From Balaenoptera acutorostrata (Eukaryota > Chordata > Mammalia > Artiodactyla > Balaenopteridae): a stretch of DNA of 64,000 nt. Below, in pieces: positions 47,541-58,552 of this stretch. The DNA lies in NCBI RefSeq assembly GCF_949987535.1, contig NC_080077.1, positions 41,434,561 through 41,498,560 on the forward strand. Reading direction: 5' to 3'. Position numbers and translations under genes: made by a program. Below the pieces are notes generated by a model, which was given only the letters and a program-made list of their open reading frames with translations, was not told where the DNA came from and did not search any database. Numbering within the stretch: position 1 is the stretch's first letter; every line of letters begins with the position of its first letter.

Positions 47541-47791
47541 TTGTTTCTTCCAGTTTTATTGAGATATAATTGACATACAACACTGTGTAAGTTTAAGTTG
47601 TACAGCATAATGATTTACCTACATCATGAAATAATATCACAATAAGTTTAGCGAACATCCATCATCTCTATAGATACAAAATAAAAGAAAAAGAAAAAAA
47701 TTTCTTCCTTGTGATGAGAACTCTTAGGATTTACTCTATTAAACTTTTGTATACAACATACATCAGAGTTAATTATATTAATCATGTTGTA

Positions 47792-47863
47792 TTGGGTTGG
47801 CCAAAAAGTTCGTTTGGGTTCTTCCGTAACATGTTGCTCAAACGAACTTTTTGGCCAATCCAA
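47792..47863. mobile_element. 72-bp mariner-type palindrome (MITE), hairpin-forming
   Basis: Starts TTGGGTTGGCCAAAAAGTTC and ends with its near-perfect complement (GAACTTTTTGGCCAATCCAA), flanked by TA on both sides (47790-47791 and 47864-47865), the mariner target duplication. The arms pair over nearly the whole length around a short middle (CTTCCGTAACATGTTGCTC). It has no room for a transposase and moved by borrowed enzyme. The arm sequence is that of the mariner elements from which the bovine miR-2284/2285 families are said to derive (recall, not searched). It sits inside the L1 3'UTR, so it is younger than that L1. Confidence 0.92.
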
Positions 47864-48891
47864 TATATCACATGCCTAGTACTTATTGATATTTATCTTA
47901 TAACTTGAAGTTTGTACCTTTCGATCAACTTCATCCAATCCACCTCCCCCAACCCCCTAATTCTGATAACCACAAATCTGATCTCCTTTTCTTTGAGTTT
48001 GTTTTTATTGTTGTTGTTGTTCTTGAAGTGTAATTGACCTACAAACTATGTTATTTCCTGGTGCTCAACATAGTGATTTGACATTTCTATATATTACAAA
48101 ATTATCACCACAATGAGCCTAGTTACTATCTGTTACCATACAAAGCCATTACAGTATTATCGACTATATTCCATGTTCTGTAAACTTCTTCCTGTGCTCA
48201 TTTAATTTGTAACTGAAAGTTCATACCTCTTAATCTCCCTCACCTATTTTATTCATCCCTCAACCTCCTCTCCGCTGGCAGCCACCTGTTTGTTCTAGTA
48301 TCTATGAGTCAGATTCTGGTTTGTTATATTTTTTCATTTGTTTTGTTTCTTAAATTTCATATAGAAATAAAATCATATAGTATTTGTCTTTATCTGTCTG
48401 ACATACTTCACTTAGCATAATGCCCTCTAGGTCTATCCATTTTCTCACAGGTAGTAAAATTTCATTGTTTTTTATGGCTAAGTAATATTATATATACCAC
48501 ACTTTCTTTACCCATTCATCTATCAATATCTATCTATAGATAGATCTATCTATCATCTATCAACAATTAGGTTGTTTCCATATCTTGGCTATTGTGAATA
48601 ATCCTGCAGTGAACATGGGGTACATATTTTTTTTCCAATTAGTGTTTTTGTTTTCTTTGGGCAAATACCCAGAAGTGGAATTGCTGGATCCTATGGTAGT
48701 TCTACTTTTAATTTTTTGAGGAACCGCCATACTATTTTCCACAATGGCTACACCAATTTACATTAGCCCAGGAGTGCACAAGGGTCCCCATTTCTTCACA
48801 TTTCTTCACATTTCTTCACCAACATTTGTTGTTTATTATCATTTTGGTAACAGCCATTCTGATGTGTGAAGTGATATCTCACTGTGGTTTT

Positions 48892-49235
48892 TTTTTTTTT
48901 TAAAACCATGATTGGAATTTTTTTTAATACATTTATTTATTTATTTATGGCTGCGTTGGGTCTTTGTTGCTGCACATGGGCTTTCTCTAGTTGTGGCGAG
49001 TGGGGGCTACTCTTCGTTGCAGTGTGCGGGCTTCTCATTGCTGTGGCTTCTCTTGTTGTGGAGTATGGGCTCTCGGCATGCAGGCTTCAGTAGTTGTGGC
49101 ACATGGGCTCAGTAGTTGTGGCTCACGGGCTTAGTTGCTCCATGGCATGTAGGATCTTCCCGGACCAGAGCTTGAACCCTTGCCCCCTGCATTGGCAGGC
49201 GGATTCATAACCACTACGCCACCAGGGAAGTCCTC
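48892..49235 (-). mobile_element. CHR-type SINE nested in the composite L1
   Basis: Minus-strand SINE of the older body type: T-rich left end, GTTGGGTCTTTGTTGC, TAGTTGTGGC blocks, head ending CCACCAGGGAAGTCC. The 10-base duplication CTGTGGTTTT flanks it (48882-48891 and 49236-49245), and L1 ORF2 sequence continues across it without loss. Confidence 0.94.
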
Positions 49236-50525
49236 CTGTGGTTTTGATTTGCATTTCCCTGATGATTAGTGATGTTGACCATCTTCTCATGTGCCTTTTC
49301 ATCTATATGTCTTCTCTGGAAAAAGGTCTATTCAGGTCCTCTGCCCCTTCTTTATTTGGGTTGTTTGTTTATTTGATGTTGAGTTGTATGATTTCTTTGT
49401 ATATTTTGGATATTAACCCCTTATCAGATATGTCATTTACAAATATCTTCTCCCATTCAGTAGGCGACTTTTTCATTTTTTTGGTAGCTTTCTTTGCTGT
49501 GCAAAAGCTTTTTAGTTTGACTTAGTCCCATTTGTTTATTTTTGCTTTTATTTCCCTTGCTTGGGGATACATATCCAAAAAATATTGCTAAGACTGATGT
49601 CAAAGAGTGTATTGCCTATGTTTTCTTCTAGAATTTTTATCATTTGAGATCTTACATTTAAGTGTTTAATCCATTTTGAGTTTATTTTTGTATATGGTTT
49701 CAGAAAGTAGCCCAGTTTGATTCTTTTGCATGGCTGTACAGTTTTCCCAACACCATTTATTAAAGGGGCTGTCTTTTCCCCATTGTATATTCTTGACTCC
49801 TTTGTCATAGATTAATTGACCATAAGTGCTTGGGTTTATTTCTGGGCTCTCTATTCTGTTCCATTGACCATTGTGTCTGTTTTCGTTCCAATAGCATACT
49901 GTTTTGATTACTCTAGCTGTGTATAGCTTGACTGAGGAGTGTGATACCTCTAGCTTTGTTCTTTCTCAGGATACTTTGGGCTATTCAGGGTCTTTTGTGT
50001 TTCCATACAAATTTTAAAATTATTTGTTCTGGGTCTAGACCTAGGCTTTTTTCATATTACTGCTTCAGCCCTGGGTCTTGGAGTGAGTGAGATTTTGTGT
50101 GTGCCCTTTAAGAATTTAGTCTTTATTTCCTACAGCCCTATGGGTCTCCCAAAAGTAAGCCCTGCTTGTCCTTCAAAGCCAAATGTTCTGGGGGCTCATC
50201 TTCCCAGTGCAGGATTCCAGAGCAGGGCACCCGGATGTGGGGCTTGGATCCCTTGCTCCTTGGGGAGAATCTCGGCAACTGTAATTATTCTCCTGTTTGT
50301 GGGTTACCCACCTGGGGCTATGTGTCTTGTCTATACTGCATATCTGTTCCTCTTACTCATCTCATTGTGGTTCCTTCTTTATATCTTTAGTTGTGGAATA
50401 TTTTTTTCTACAAGAGTTCAGGTCATTCTTATCAATAGTTGCTCTGTAAGTAGTTGTAATTTTGGTGTGCCCATAAGAGGAGGTAAACCCAGGGTCTTCC
50501 TACACCTCCATCATGGACACTCTCT

Positions 50526-50862
50526 CAAGATTTTGAATTTTATATATTATTTTTGAGATTTAGAAATATAATCAATACAAGGAAGTGATGCCCAAATATC
50601 TCAACCTTGCTACCCTAGCAAGTTCCCCTAGAAGTCTTTTCTGTAATTTGATTGAGAAAATCTTGTATTTCACTGAGTTTCTGCAAATCTTTTCAAATTT
50701 TCTCATAATAGAGGACTCACACACAGGCTGAGAAAATTCCCTGCCCCTTTTATTTTACCTTGTCTTTATTTCCATATGATTTTCTTAATTAATTGTTTAA
50801 TTAAAATTAAAATACGCTGATTGTAATGAGTGAAACAATCAAAAGATACATTAAAAAACAGT
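50526..50862. other. No gene or named element seen
   Basis: A short AT-rich interval between the composite L1 and the next SINE. Nothing recognised. Confidence 0.6.
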
Positions 50863-50874
50863 TAAGAATTTTCT

Positions 50875-51215
50875 GGGCTTCCCTGGTGGCACAGTGGTTA
50901 AGAATCCGCCTGTCAATGCAGGGGACACGGGTTTGAGCCCTGGTCCAAGAAGATTCCACATGCCTCGGAGCAACTAAGCCCGGGCGCCACAACTACTGAG
51001 CCTGCACTCTAGAGCCCACGAGCCACAACTACTGAGCCCGTGTGCGGCAACTACTGAAGCCCACGCACCTAGAGCCTGTGCCTCGCAACAAGAGAAGCCA
51101 CCACAATGAGAAGGCCGCACACTGCTACGAAGAGTAGCCCCCACTTGCTGCAACTAGAGAAAGCCCGCACGCAGCAACAAAGACCCAATGCAGCCAAAAA
51201 TAAAATGAAGTTATA
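50875..51215 (+). mobile_element. CHR-type SINE, full length, with target duplication
   Basis: Starts GGGCTTCCCTGGTGGCACAG and has a box B-like GGTTTGAGCCC with one CpG lost. The body carries repeated CACAACTACTGAGC blocks, and the end is A-rich (CAGCCAAAAATAAAATG). AAGAATTTTCT/AAGAATCTTCT flank it (50864-50874 and 51216-51226) with one mismatch. It lacks the 24-bp duplication of the 46605 copy, so it belongs to the older type. Confidence 0.94.
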
Positions 51216-51226
51216 AAGAATCTTCT

Positions 51227-53835
51227 TTGCCCTTCTCTTCATACTCCCTTGGGGTATACTCCTCCATACTATTCTCTGTCCTCAAACATATAAAGTGCTC
51301 TGTGATTTTGACAAGAGAATATTCATTATTTCACTGTGATATTCTTTACTGTATACGATCATTGGTTTTTAATAAAATACTTTAAAAGTAAAGAAAGGAG
51401 ACTTTTTGATGTTTCTTTGGGAAAATGAGCAATTCAGCGTTGTGAGGTGCTGAGCCATGCTGTTGACTTAGAGGTTTTCAAGTCCTTTGTGAAAAAAACC
51501 ATTGAATTGAAATAAGGGGCCCAGTGACTCTGGCTGGTAGAGACAAGCCTGAGCACGAGTCAGGAGGCACAGGCATGAGCTTGACTATCTTTAGCCCATT
51601 AGGCTTAAAAAATCTTTTGAAACCAGAATCAGCTACGCCAAGATAATGTTATCCTGGGACAAAAATATATTAAGCTATTAATTGTCACTGAAAGGTATAC
51701 TAAAAATACATTTAACCTGATAACCCCACTCATTTTTATTTCCAAGAAGACAGAATAAAAAGGACAGTGCTCTTGGATGATATTCTAAAAGTTCAATTAT
51801 ATAATAGATTGTTCAGAGCCCTCTGTGTGAAAATAGTTGTTTCAAGTTTACAACATGTTGTAAATATGACTGTGTGTATTTATATTCTGCATGCATGTCT
51901 CTATATCTGTAATCAAAGATTATATCCAACCTATCAGTATGGAATGCAAACTTTACTTGGACCACTGATATTTCCAAAATTCTTAAGCTATTTACTAAAA
52001 ATGTGATGCTTGCTTTCTGCCTTATGTATAATCAGTGACAGATTTCTAACTAGTGTTCAAGGTGTTTACTACCTCAGTCTACATATTTATGAACACAACT
52101 TTGTTTATACATATTCATTTGTTCTTACACTTGGATAGCTGTCTCCATAATGTTGATTTACAGGTGCATGAATAAAAAAATATGCTCTTGAATGTAAATC
52201 AAAGTAAGACACAGTTTAAGTATTAAATTTCAAATTTGATCGAAAGTTTGTTTCCTGCTGGATTTACTTATTTAATAGAAAAAGTTTACTTATTTAATAG
52301 AAATTTACTTATTTAATAGAAATGTAATTTACAAAATGTAATTTACAAAATGGAAGTGTGAATTTATAAAGTTCAATAAAGATAAGTTAAAAGAGATGTA
52401 TACAGGACCAAACATTTAACTAATTGAGCTAAAAAAAATCTTGAGAGAATGGATGTCTATATAAGATGACAGAAAAACATAAAACAGAGCTTATAGTGAA
52501 TCACAAGCTGAATTTTAGTCACACAAAATTCACAGTTCGAAAAAAAGGAAGAATAAGCATGACATTGAGAGACAGTGAAAAACAGAATACTGACAGGGCC
52601 CATCTATCAAAGGTCTCTGAAAACCTTTGTTTCCATTATTTTTGTAAACAGAATGAAATTTTTTAGAAAACGTAGGACAATATTGTCTTATCATTCCAGG
52701 GCTTCACCAACATTTACTACTCTTCTTTATTTTAAAGAAATGTTAAGTTTTAAATAATGCCACATTTACCTTTGACATCTTGGGAAAGTCCTATCTGCCT
52801 TAAACGTTTCTCACGATTTCCCCCATTTCTATTTTTTCCCTTTCCCAATCTCTGCTCCTTTCCTAAATACCTCACCTAACCCTGACCACTCACAACTTTT
52901 CATAGGAGTGGGCCTTCAGGAGTCTGTTCCTTGCCTTTTTCAGTCACTGCAAGAAGCCCTGTTAAGCCTGTCAGATAAAAGTACAAGATACCACTTAAAT
53001 TTGATTTTCAGACAAATATATGATTTTTTTTTTTTTGGTATAAGTATATTCCATGCTATGGTTGGGATACACTTATGCTGGAAGTAAGTATTCCTTACTT
53101 TTCTGTAATTCAAATTTAACCTGTAGTCCTTTATTTTATTTGCTAAATCTGACAAGCCTACCTGCTGGACCATTGTCACAATGCAGGAAATGCCACCCAC
53201 AGCTGATCCTGACTGTTTTGCCATAAGCCTGCTTTCGGTTTTAAGGTTCGTTGGATTTGCTGGCAAAATAACCACTCGTTTCACACAAATAAACAGCTCT
53301 GATCAATTCTTTAATGAAAAGTGATTTAGCTTAATTTTAATATACAATCATTAGAAGGAAAGAAATAAGAATATTAGAGAAACATAATAGGGTATACATC
53401 ACCAAATTGGCCTGACACCCACTTCCAGATCCAAACAGCAGCTGGGAAGTCCCAAGTAACAGCAGTCTGGAGCCCGGGGTCCCGGGCAGTGCACCCACCC
53501 CATGGGTGAGACTTCAGATTGGAGTTCTGGGGGCTTCCACTTATAATTCCAGGCCGCAAACTGATATTATCAGTTTGTGCACAAAAATGCAGCTCTGGTT
53601 CAATTGTAACAATGCTGTTAATTTCATCTTGAGTAACAAGATTTTCCAGACCCCCGGGGACTGCCCAGGTCCCCAGGGCTCAAGAAATTCCAAGACCCAC
53701 TCCCTTTCTTATTGTAAGCGCCGTTTGACTTGTTAGCAGCAATTGTTAGGTGTGCAAGCAGGTGCGCTGTCCAGGCAAGGTCACAGGTTGATCAGAAGCC
53801 TGCTTCTGCCTCTGAAGCCTGAACAAGACTACTTT
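51227..53835. other. No gene; tandem tract at 52262-52350 and a GC-rich patch at 53400-53780
   Basis: At 52262-52350 a TTTACTTATTTAATAGAAA unit occurs about three times, followed by two copies of ATGTAATTTACAAA. At 53400-53780 the sequence turns GC-rich (CCCGGGGTCCCGGGCAGTGC, then CCCCCGGGGACTGCCCAGG). This could be an LTR or another old element, but I cannot assign it. Minus frames at 52940-53284 and 53374-53559 have no family resemblance. Confidence 0.5.
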
Positions 53836-53855
53836 ATTAATATATTAATATATTA

Positions 53856-54158
53856 TTTATTTATTTATTTTTGGCTGTGTTGGGTCTTCGGTTCGTGCGA
53901 GGGCTTTCTCCAGTTGCGGCAAGCGGGGGCCACTCTTCATCGCGGTGCGGGGACCGCTCTTCATCGCGGTGCGCGGGCCTTTCTCTATCGCGGCCCCTCC
54001 CGTCGCGGGGCACAGGCTCCAGACGCGCAGGCTCAGCAATTGTGGCTCACGGGCCCAGCTGCTCCGTGGCATGTGGGATCTTCCCAGACCAGGGCTCGAA
54101 CCCGTGTCCCCTGCATTAGCAGGCAGATTCTCAACCACTGCGCCACCAGGGAAGCCCC
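53856..54158 (-). mobile_element. CHR-type SINE of the duplicated subfamily, inserted in an AT repeat
   Basis: Minus-strand SINE with head ending CCACCAGGGAAGCCCC, a box B complement (GGGCTCGAACC) and the same 24-base internal duplication as the 46605 copy (CTCTTCATCGCGGTGC at 53933-53948 and 53957-53972). A perfect 20-base duplication made of ATTAAT/ATATTA units flanks it (53836-53855 and 54159-54178). High CpG content suggests youth. The plus and minus frames of 70-140 codons across it are artefacts of the GC-rich body. Confidence 0.96.
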
Positions 54159-54178
54159 ATTAATATATTAATATATTA

Positions 54179-54890
54179 ATATATGACACCTGACACCATA
54201 TTAATATATGACATGACATATATTTAGGAATGATTGTCCCAGGAGGAGGTGTTTCAGGTGATAGTCATCACTGTACTTTGGAAGAAGCTGGGGTGGTGGC
54301 AATAGTCATTAATCACCTTAATTCAGTTTTCTGGTGGTTCAAACACACCTTGAAGAGTTGCTTAGTTTTTCAGCAACTTAGGTGAAACTTAGCATGTCTC
54401 ATGATATTTCTGGTTATTTTTAGGTGATTAAAAAATTTTTATGATCTTTATTTTAAAAATCGGTTTTAATTTAGTAATGACTATATCCTGTATAGAATAA
54501 TGGTCAAATGCTTATAGCTTTTAAAAAATTTTATGGCTTTTCTCCTTGTCTAGCATGGGACTTCTGAAGACTACCCCCATCACCCAAAGTGGAAAAGATC
54601 AGACAGTTTCTCCTCCATTTGCCCACCTCTCCTTCCCACTCAAAAGGCTGCTTCTGGCTTCTTTGGTTTAAACATGGGTGGAGGAAGAATAGTGGAAGAA
54701 GAAGAAGTAGAGGTAAGGGGTGAAACATTTATGAATTTTCCAGGACTAAATGGTCTGGCCTTGGCACCACTGGGCTTGGAATGTGTTCTAATTAAAAGAC
54801 ACTTTGAGATTCCTAACTTGATATGAATTTCTAGCTTTAAGGTCCCCTAGTCATGGGGGTCTCCATCTGCCTGTTTTTTTGTTTTTTTAA
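54179..54890. other. No gene or named element seen
   Basis: It begins with a short TATTAATATATGAC repeat next to the SINE duplication. The rest is unassigned, with a purine-rich tract near 54680-54715. Confidence 0.5.
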
Positions 54891-54894
54891 TATC

Positions 54895-55567
54895 TGTTAC
54901 TGAACTAAATTTGGGTCCACTCACCCATACACTGTAAAGCTAATCTACTGACACCAGGTTGCGGTGAAGGAAAGTGCAGCATTTATTGCAGGCACCAAGC
55001 AAGGAGTACAGGTGGCTAATGCTCAGAAGACCCAAACTCCCCAATGGCTTTTAGGGAAGAGTTTTTAAAGGCAAAGTGAGGGAGGGTAGTCACAGGGTGC
55101 ATGATCAGCTCCTGCACAATTCTCTGGTTGATAGGGAGGTAACAGGGCAGTGTCACAGGGGTTGACATCATCAATCCTCAGGCTCCAGCCATTGTGGAGG
55201 CTATGCCTCATGATCATCATGCAGTTAGCTTCTTCTATCTGGTGGGGTTTTAGTATCTGTAAAGCAACTCAGGTATGTGCATCACACACTGTTATCTGTG
55301 TCCTTCAGGGAAGAACTAAAGATTCTGTGACTGCTGTATGGCTGATTTACTGTTTAAATTGTTACCAGTTCTCCTAGTCCAACTGCTATTTTTTGTTACT
55401 ACATGTCCACATTCTTTCAATTGTTCATTCTTCAGCTAGCCTTTTGTGACTCAGGGAAGGCCTGGGAGACTAAAGCTTTTCTACAAACAAGAGGTAGACA
55501 GAGGACATTGGGGCGGGGTGGGGGCCGTCTGTCCTGGGAAGGCCCTATAGAGTCCTGTTAGATTACA
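54895..55567 (-). mobile_element. Solo ERV LTR (class I-like) with candidate 4-bp target duplication
   Basis: The minus-strand LTR begins TGTAATCTAACAGG and ends ...TTTAGTTCAGTAACA, so the ends are TG...CA. TATC flanks it (54891-54894 and 55568-55571), and four bases is usual for class I ERVs. A TATA-like CTTTAAAAAC (55061-55070) and AATAAA (plus-strand TTTATT at 54982-54987) are in the right order. It is homologous to the LTR at 26375-26880. About 200 bases of U3 are present here and not there. No internal viral sequence was found. Confidence 0.78.
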
Positions 55568-55654
55568 TATCTATCTTTTTATCAGTAGGCAAGTTATGGT
55601 CCATTCCAAGCTGCTTTCTTCTGAATTCTTTCTACCATTCTAGGTGGTCCTTTT

Positions 55655-56329
55655 TTTTTTTATTGGAGTATAATTGCTTTACAGTGTTGTGTTAGTTTCT
55701 GGTATACAATAAAGTGAATCAGCTATCTGTATACATATATCCTCTCCCTCTTGGACCTCCCTCTCCAACCCCCATCCCACCCATCTAGGTCATCACAGAA
55801 CACTGAGCTGAGCTCCCTGTGCTATACAGCAGATTCCCACTAGCTATCTGTTTTACACATGGTAGTTTATTTATGTCAAACCTAATCTCCCAATTCATCC
55901 CACCCTCCCCTTCCCCCACTGTGTCCATATGTCCGTTCTCTACGTCTGTGTCTCTATTCCTGCCCTGCAAATAGGTTCATCTGTACCATTTTTCTAGATT
56001 CCACATATATGCATTAATATACAATATTTGTTTTTCTCTTTCTGACTTACTTCACTCTGTATGACAGACTCTATCTAAAGTCCATCCACATCCCTACAAA
56101 TGACAACCCAATCAAAAAATGGGCAGAAGACATAAATAGACATTTCTCCAAAGAAGACATACCCAAGAGACACATGAAAAGATGCTCAACATCACTAATT
56201 ATTAAGAAATGCAAACCAAAACTGCAGTGAAGTATCACCTCACACTGGTCAGAATGGCTATCATCAAAAAACCTACAAACAATAAATGCTGGAGAGGGTG
56301 TGGAGAAAAGGGAACCCTCTTGCACTGTT
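55655..56329 (-). mobile_element. 5'-inverted (twin-primed) L1 insertion
   Basis: 55655 to about 56100 is an L1 3'UTR and ORF2 end on the minus strand, starting with a T-run. About 56103-56329 is ORF2 sequence on the plus strand (ATGGGCAGAAGACATAAATA to CTTGCACTGTTGG). GGTGGTCCTTTT flanks the whole exactly (55643-55654 and 56330-56341), so this is one event. About 0.3 kb of ORF2 is missing at the joint, judged against the large L1. The short frames here are broken ORF2 pieces. Confidence 0.93.
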
Positions 56330-56341
56330 GGTGGTCCTTTT

Positions 56342-58550
56342 GAAGAGTAATGTATATGAGCATTATTTCATCATGCTGTGAGCATATTTTGTTCATGGGG
56401 AACATTTATCTATCCTTGTCCCTGTCAAAGGTACAAAGTAAAGCTTAATCCCAGTGTTCCTCTCTGAGTAGCTACATTGATTGTCCTTTAGATCCTCATG
56501 CATGAGTAGGTATCAGTCTACTGTGACCCACAGCTCCAACGGTCACGATACAAGCTTTTCCCATGGTCTCATCAAGCCCTTTCTCTTGGCATGAGATGCA
56601 AAAAAGCCACTCCAGCCTGCCTTTTCTCCATGGTGGAACTCAAAGTGCACCTCATTCTCTTATCCCAAATCTTTAGATCCTTAATGTGGATGAGGAAAAA
56701 TAATTGCAAAAATTTTTTTTGGAACTGTCCTTTGCAAATATGGAATTACCAACCTGTATTGGATATGAAAATGTTGACTTCTATTTTCTTGGGGCCCTGA
56801 GTGAAACTGAGACTAAAGCCAAAGACTTAAATGGTTTAATTTAGATAGACTTTTAAGTGTATTTACCTAGATTCTTTGACATTCTTAGAATTCGCAGGTA
56901 AACATTATGGATTCAGGTTATAATTTTCAACTCAGACAATGTCCTTGGACACAATCAACTGAGACTGTGACGCTGGACACAAAGCAGATTGCCACTGATC
57001 CATGACTTAGTCCAGTTAGAATGTCTGTGGATGTCCTCAGCTCATTTCTTAATCAGCGACTTTTGTAAAAGTAGTGAGGACAGAAATATTTTAGAGATTA
57101 GTTCTTATATATACATAGACTGTTTTCTGAAGAAAGGATACTCAGGGTCAATACTTGAGCATTTGCCCTTTAGAAAGGGAAAAATTCAGCATGTAAAAAT
57201 ATAAAATAATAAATTGGCATTCATAGCAGGATGCTTGCATTAACAAAATTTACAGTGTTTTTGAAGAGAAGTAATGAGCACTTCTTTGCAGCTTCAGTAG
57301 CAATGTATAATACAGCACAATGAAAACTGGTATTTTAATTTTCATGCATGACCTCCACCAGAAGTGTTAATCCTGTGCTAGACCCTATAATTCTCCAACT
57401 GTCTGAGGTGAAAGAAAAATGATATTCCATGTCTTTCACAGCTAGAGCATATATTTTGGAGAATCTAGAGGGTGGAAGAATTCATGTATTAAAGAGCAAA
57501 GCCCACCTGGAAAAATCCAAGTGTTTTACAATTGAACAGGAAATTAAGCAATGGATTATTCCATCAAGTACTAAACTTAAGAGCAAGTGCTGCATTTAAA
57601 ATAGGTTAAAAGGTAAAATTATTAAAATTTGATTATATTTACCAAAGACATTATTACAGTGATTAAAGTTTTGAAGGTATATTACTTAAAATAGTCAAAG
57701 CATTTTACAACAGTCAAACGTTTTTACAAAAGGTGAATTTAAAGGGTGTACAGGAATTTCCGTGTAGATAGGAAGGTCAGGTTTATAAATAAGATATGTT
57801 AGTGCTGAGAGACCCAAATGTAGGACTTAGAAACTGAATGTGCCTTGTGTCATTACCCTAAGGACAGATAAAACATAACTCAAACTGTTGAGGCCAAGTC
57901 TCTGATAATACCTAGAAAGTATCCTCTTTCCTCAGAATGACTGTTAATTTCAAGTTTATGAAGGAAATGAGTCAGAGAGACACCCAAGCTCACCTCAAGC
58001 TTTGGTATCTAAAAGACAGTCATACATGAAGGCCAGATGAAGTTCAGGAGCTCAAATATCCACAGGGGACTTTTGGGGAAATTGATAAAGCAAACAGCTT
58101 ATGAGTTCATAGAATGGCACTGACTCCAAAGCTTAGCGTGAGAGAAACTCTGGAAAAGGGTGCATCCTGGAATCCACAAAAGGGGGCATTAAGCGCCCAG
58201 CTCCTGCTGACTATAGCCGTGTAGGCTGACAGCCTAGCATCACTGCATTTTCTAATTTTTCAAAAAAAAGTCAGGAACATGGATTTTTATGTGAAAATTT
58301 TCAGTGGTTGAACATTAGGAAGGAATGCAATACTTTTTGAACACCAATGGCCAAACGGAACCCATCAATGGTCTTGGTGTGCCTGGGAGATACTCATTTG
58401 AGACCACTGGTCTCTATCTGTGTGTCTCCGAGTGTTGTCCTTGGCCCACATGCCTCAAAACCACCCTAGACTCCTGAATCTGCTAAGAAGATCCCAGTCT
58501 GCTCCCATGAGCACCCTTTACTGCTCTTTATAGTCACAACCCTTGTTTGC
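56342..58550. other. No gene or named element seen
   Basis: Mixed AT-rich DNA, with short frames (56591-56800, 56989-57204) that have no recognised motif. Remnants of old LTR-type elements are possible around 56400-56700 but could not be shown. Confidence 0.5.
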
Positions 58551-58552
58551 AT

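Larger units (their letters stand above)
47545..50525 (-). mobile_element. Composite old L1, internally deleted, with nested mariner and SINE
   Basis: The left end is an L1 3'UTR (TTTTATTGAGATATAATTGA). ORF2 then follows on the minus strand, interrupted by a mariner hairpin (47792-47863) and a SINE (48892-49235), and resumes exactly after the SINE duplication. ORF2 stops at 50028-50031, where sequence equivalent to about 16575 of the large L1 joins an L1 5'UTR (50031-50525, ending CTCCATCATGGACACTCT). Everything between, including ORF1 and the ORF2 N-terminal half, is missing. A TCTA-type simple repeat lies at 48525-48560 and a 12-base tandem (CATTTCTTCACA, about 3 copies) near 48790-48825. 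Remaining frames (49548-49808 and 48560-48742, both minus) are broken ORF2 pieces. Confidence 0.85.

Noticed and set aside
48525..48560. Short repeat array that might be read as CRISPR-like
   Set aside because: It is a TCTA/ATAG simple repeat without spacers, in a mammalian L1.
50083..50556. 157-codon plus frame
   Set aside because: It runs antisense through an L1 5'UTR, with no recognisable domain. The length is explained by the low stop density of this GC-richer DNA.
52940..53284. 114-codon minus frame
   Set aside because: No recognised motif, ends in AT-rich DNA and has no splice or start context. Possibly an old element, but not supportable as a gene.
53743..54171. 142-codon plus frame
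   Set aside because: Most of it is antisense to a CHR SINE. No promoter, splice or family evidence.
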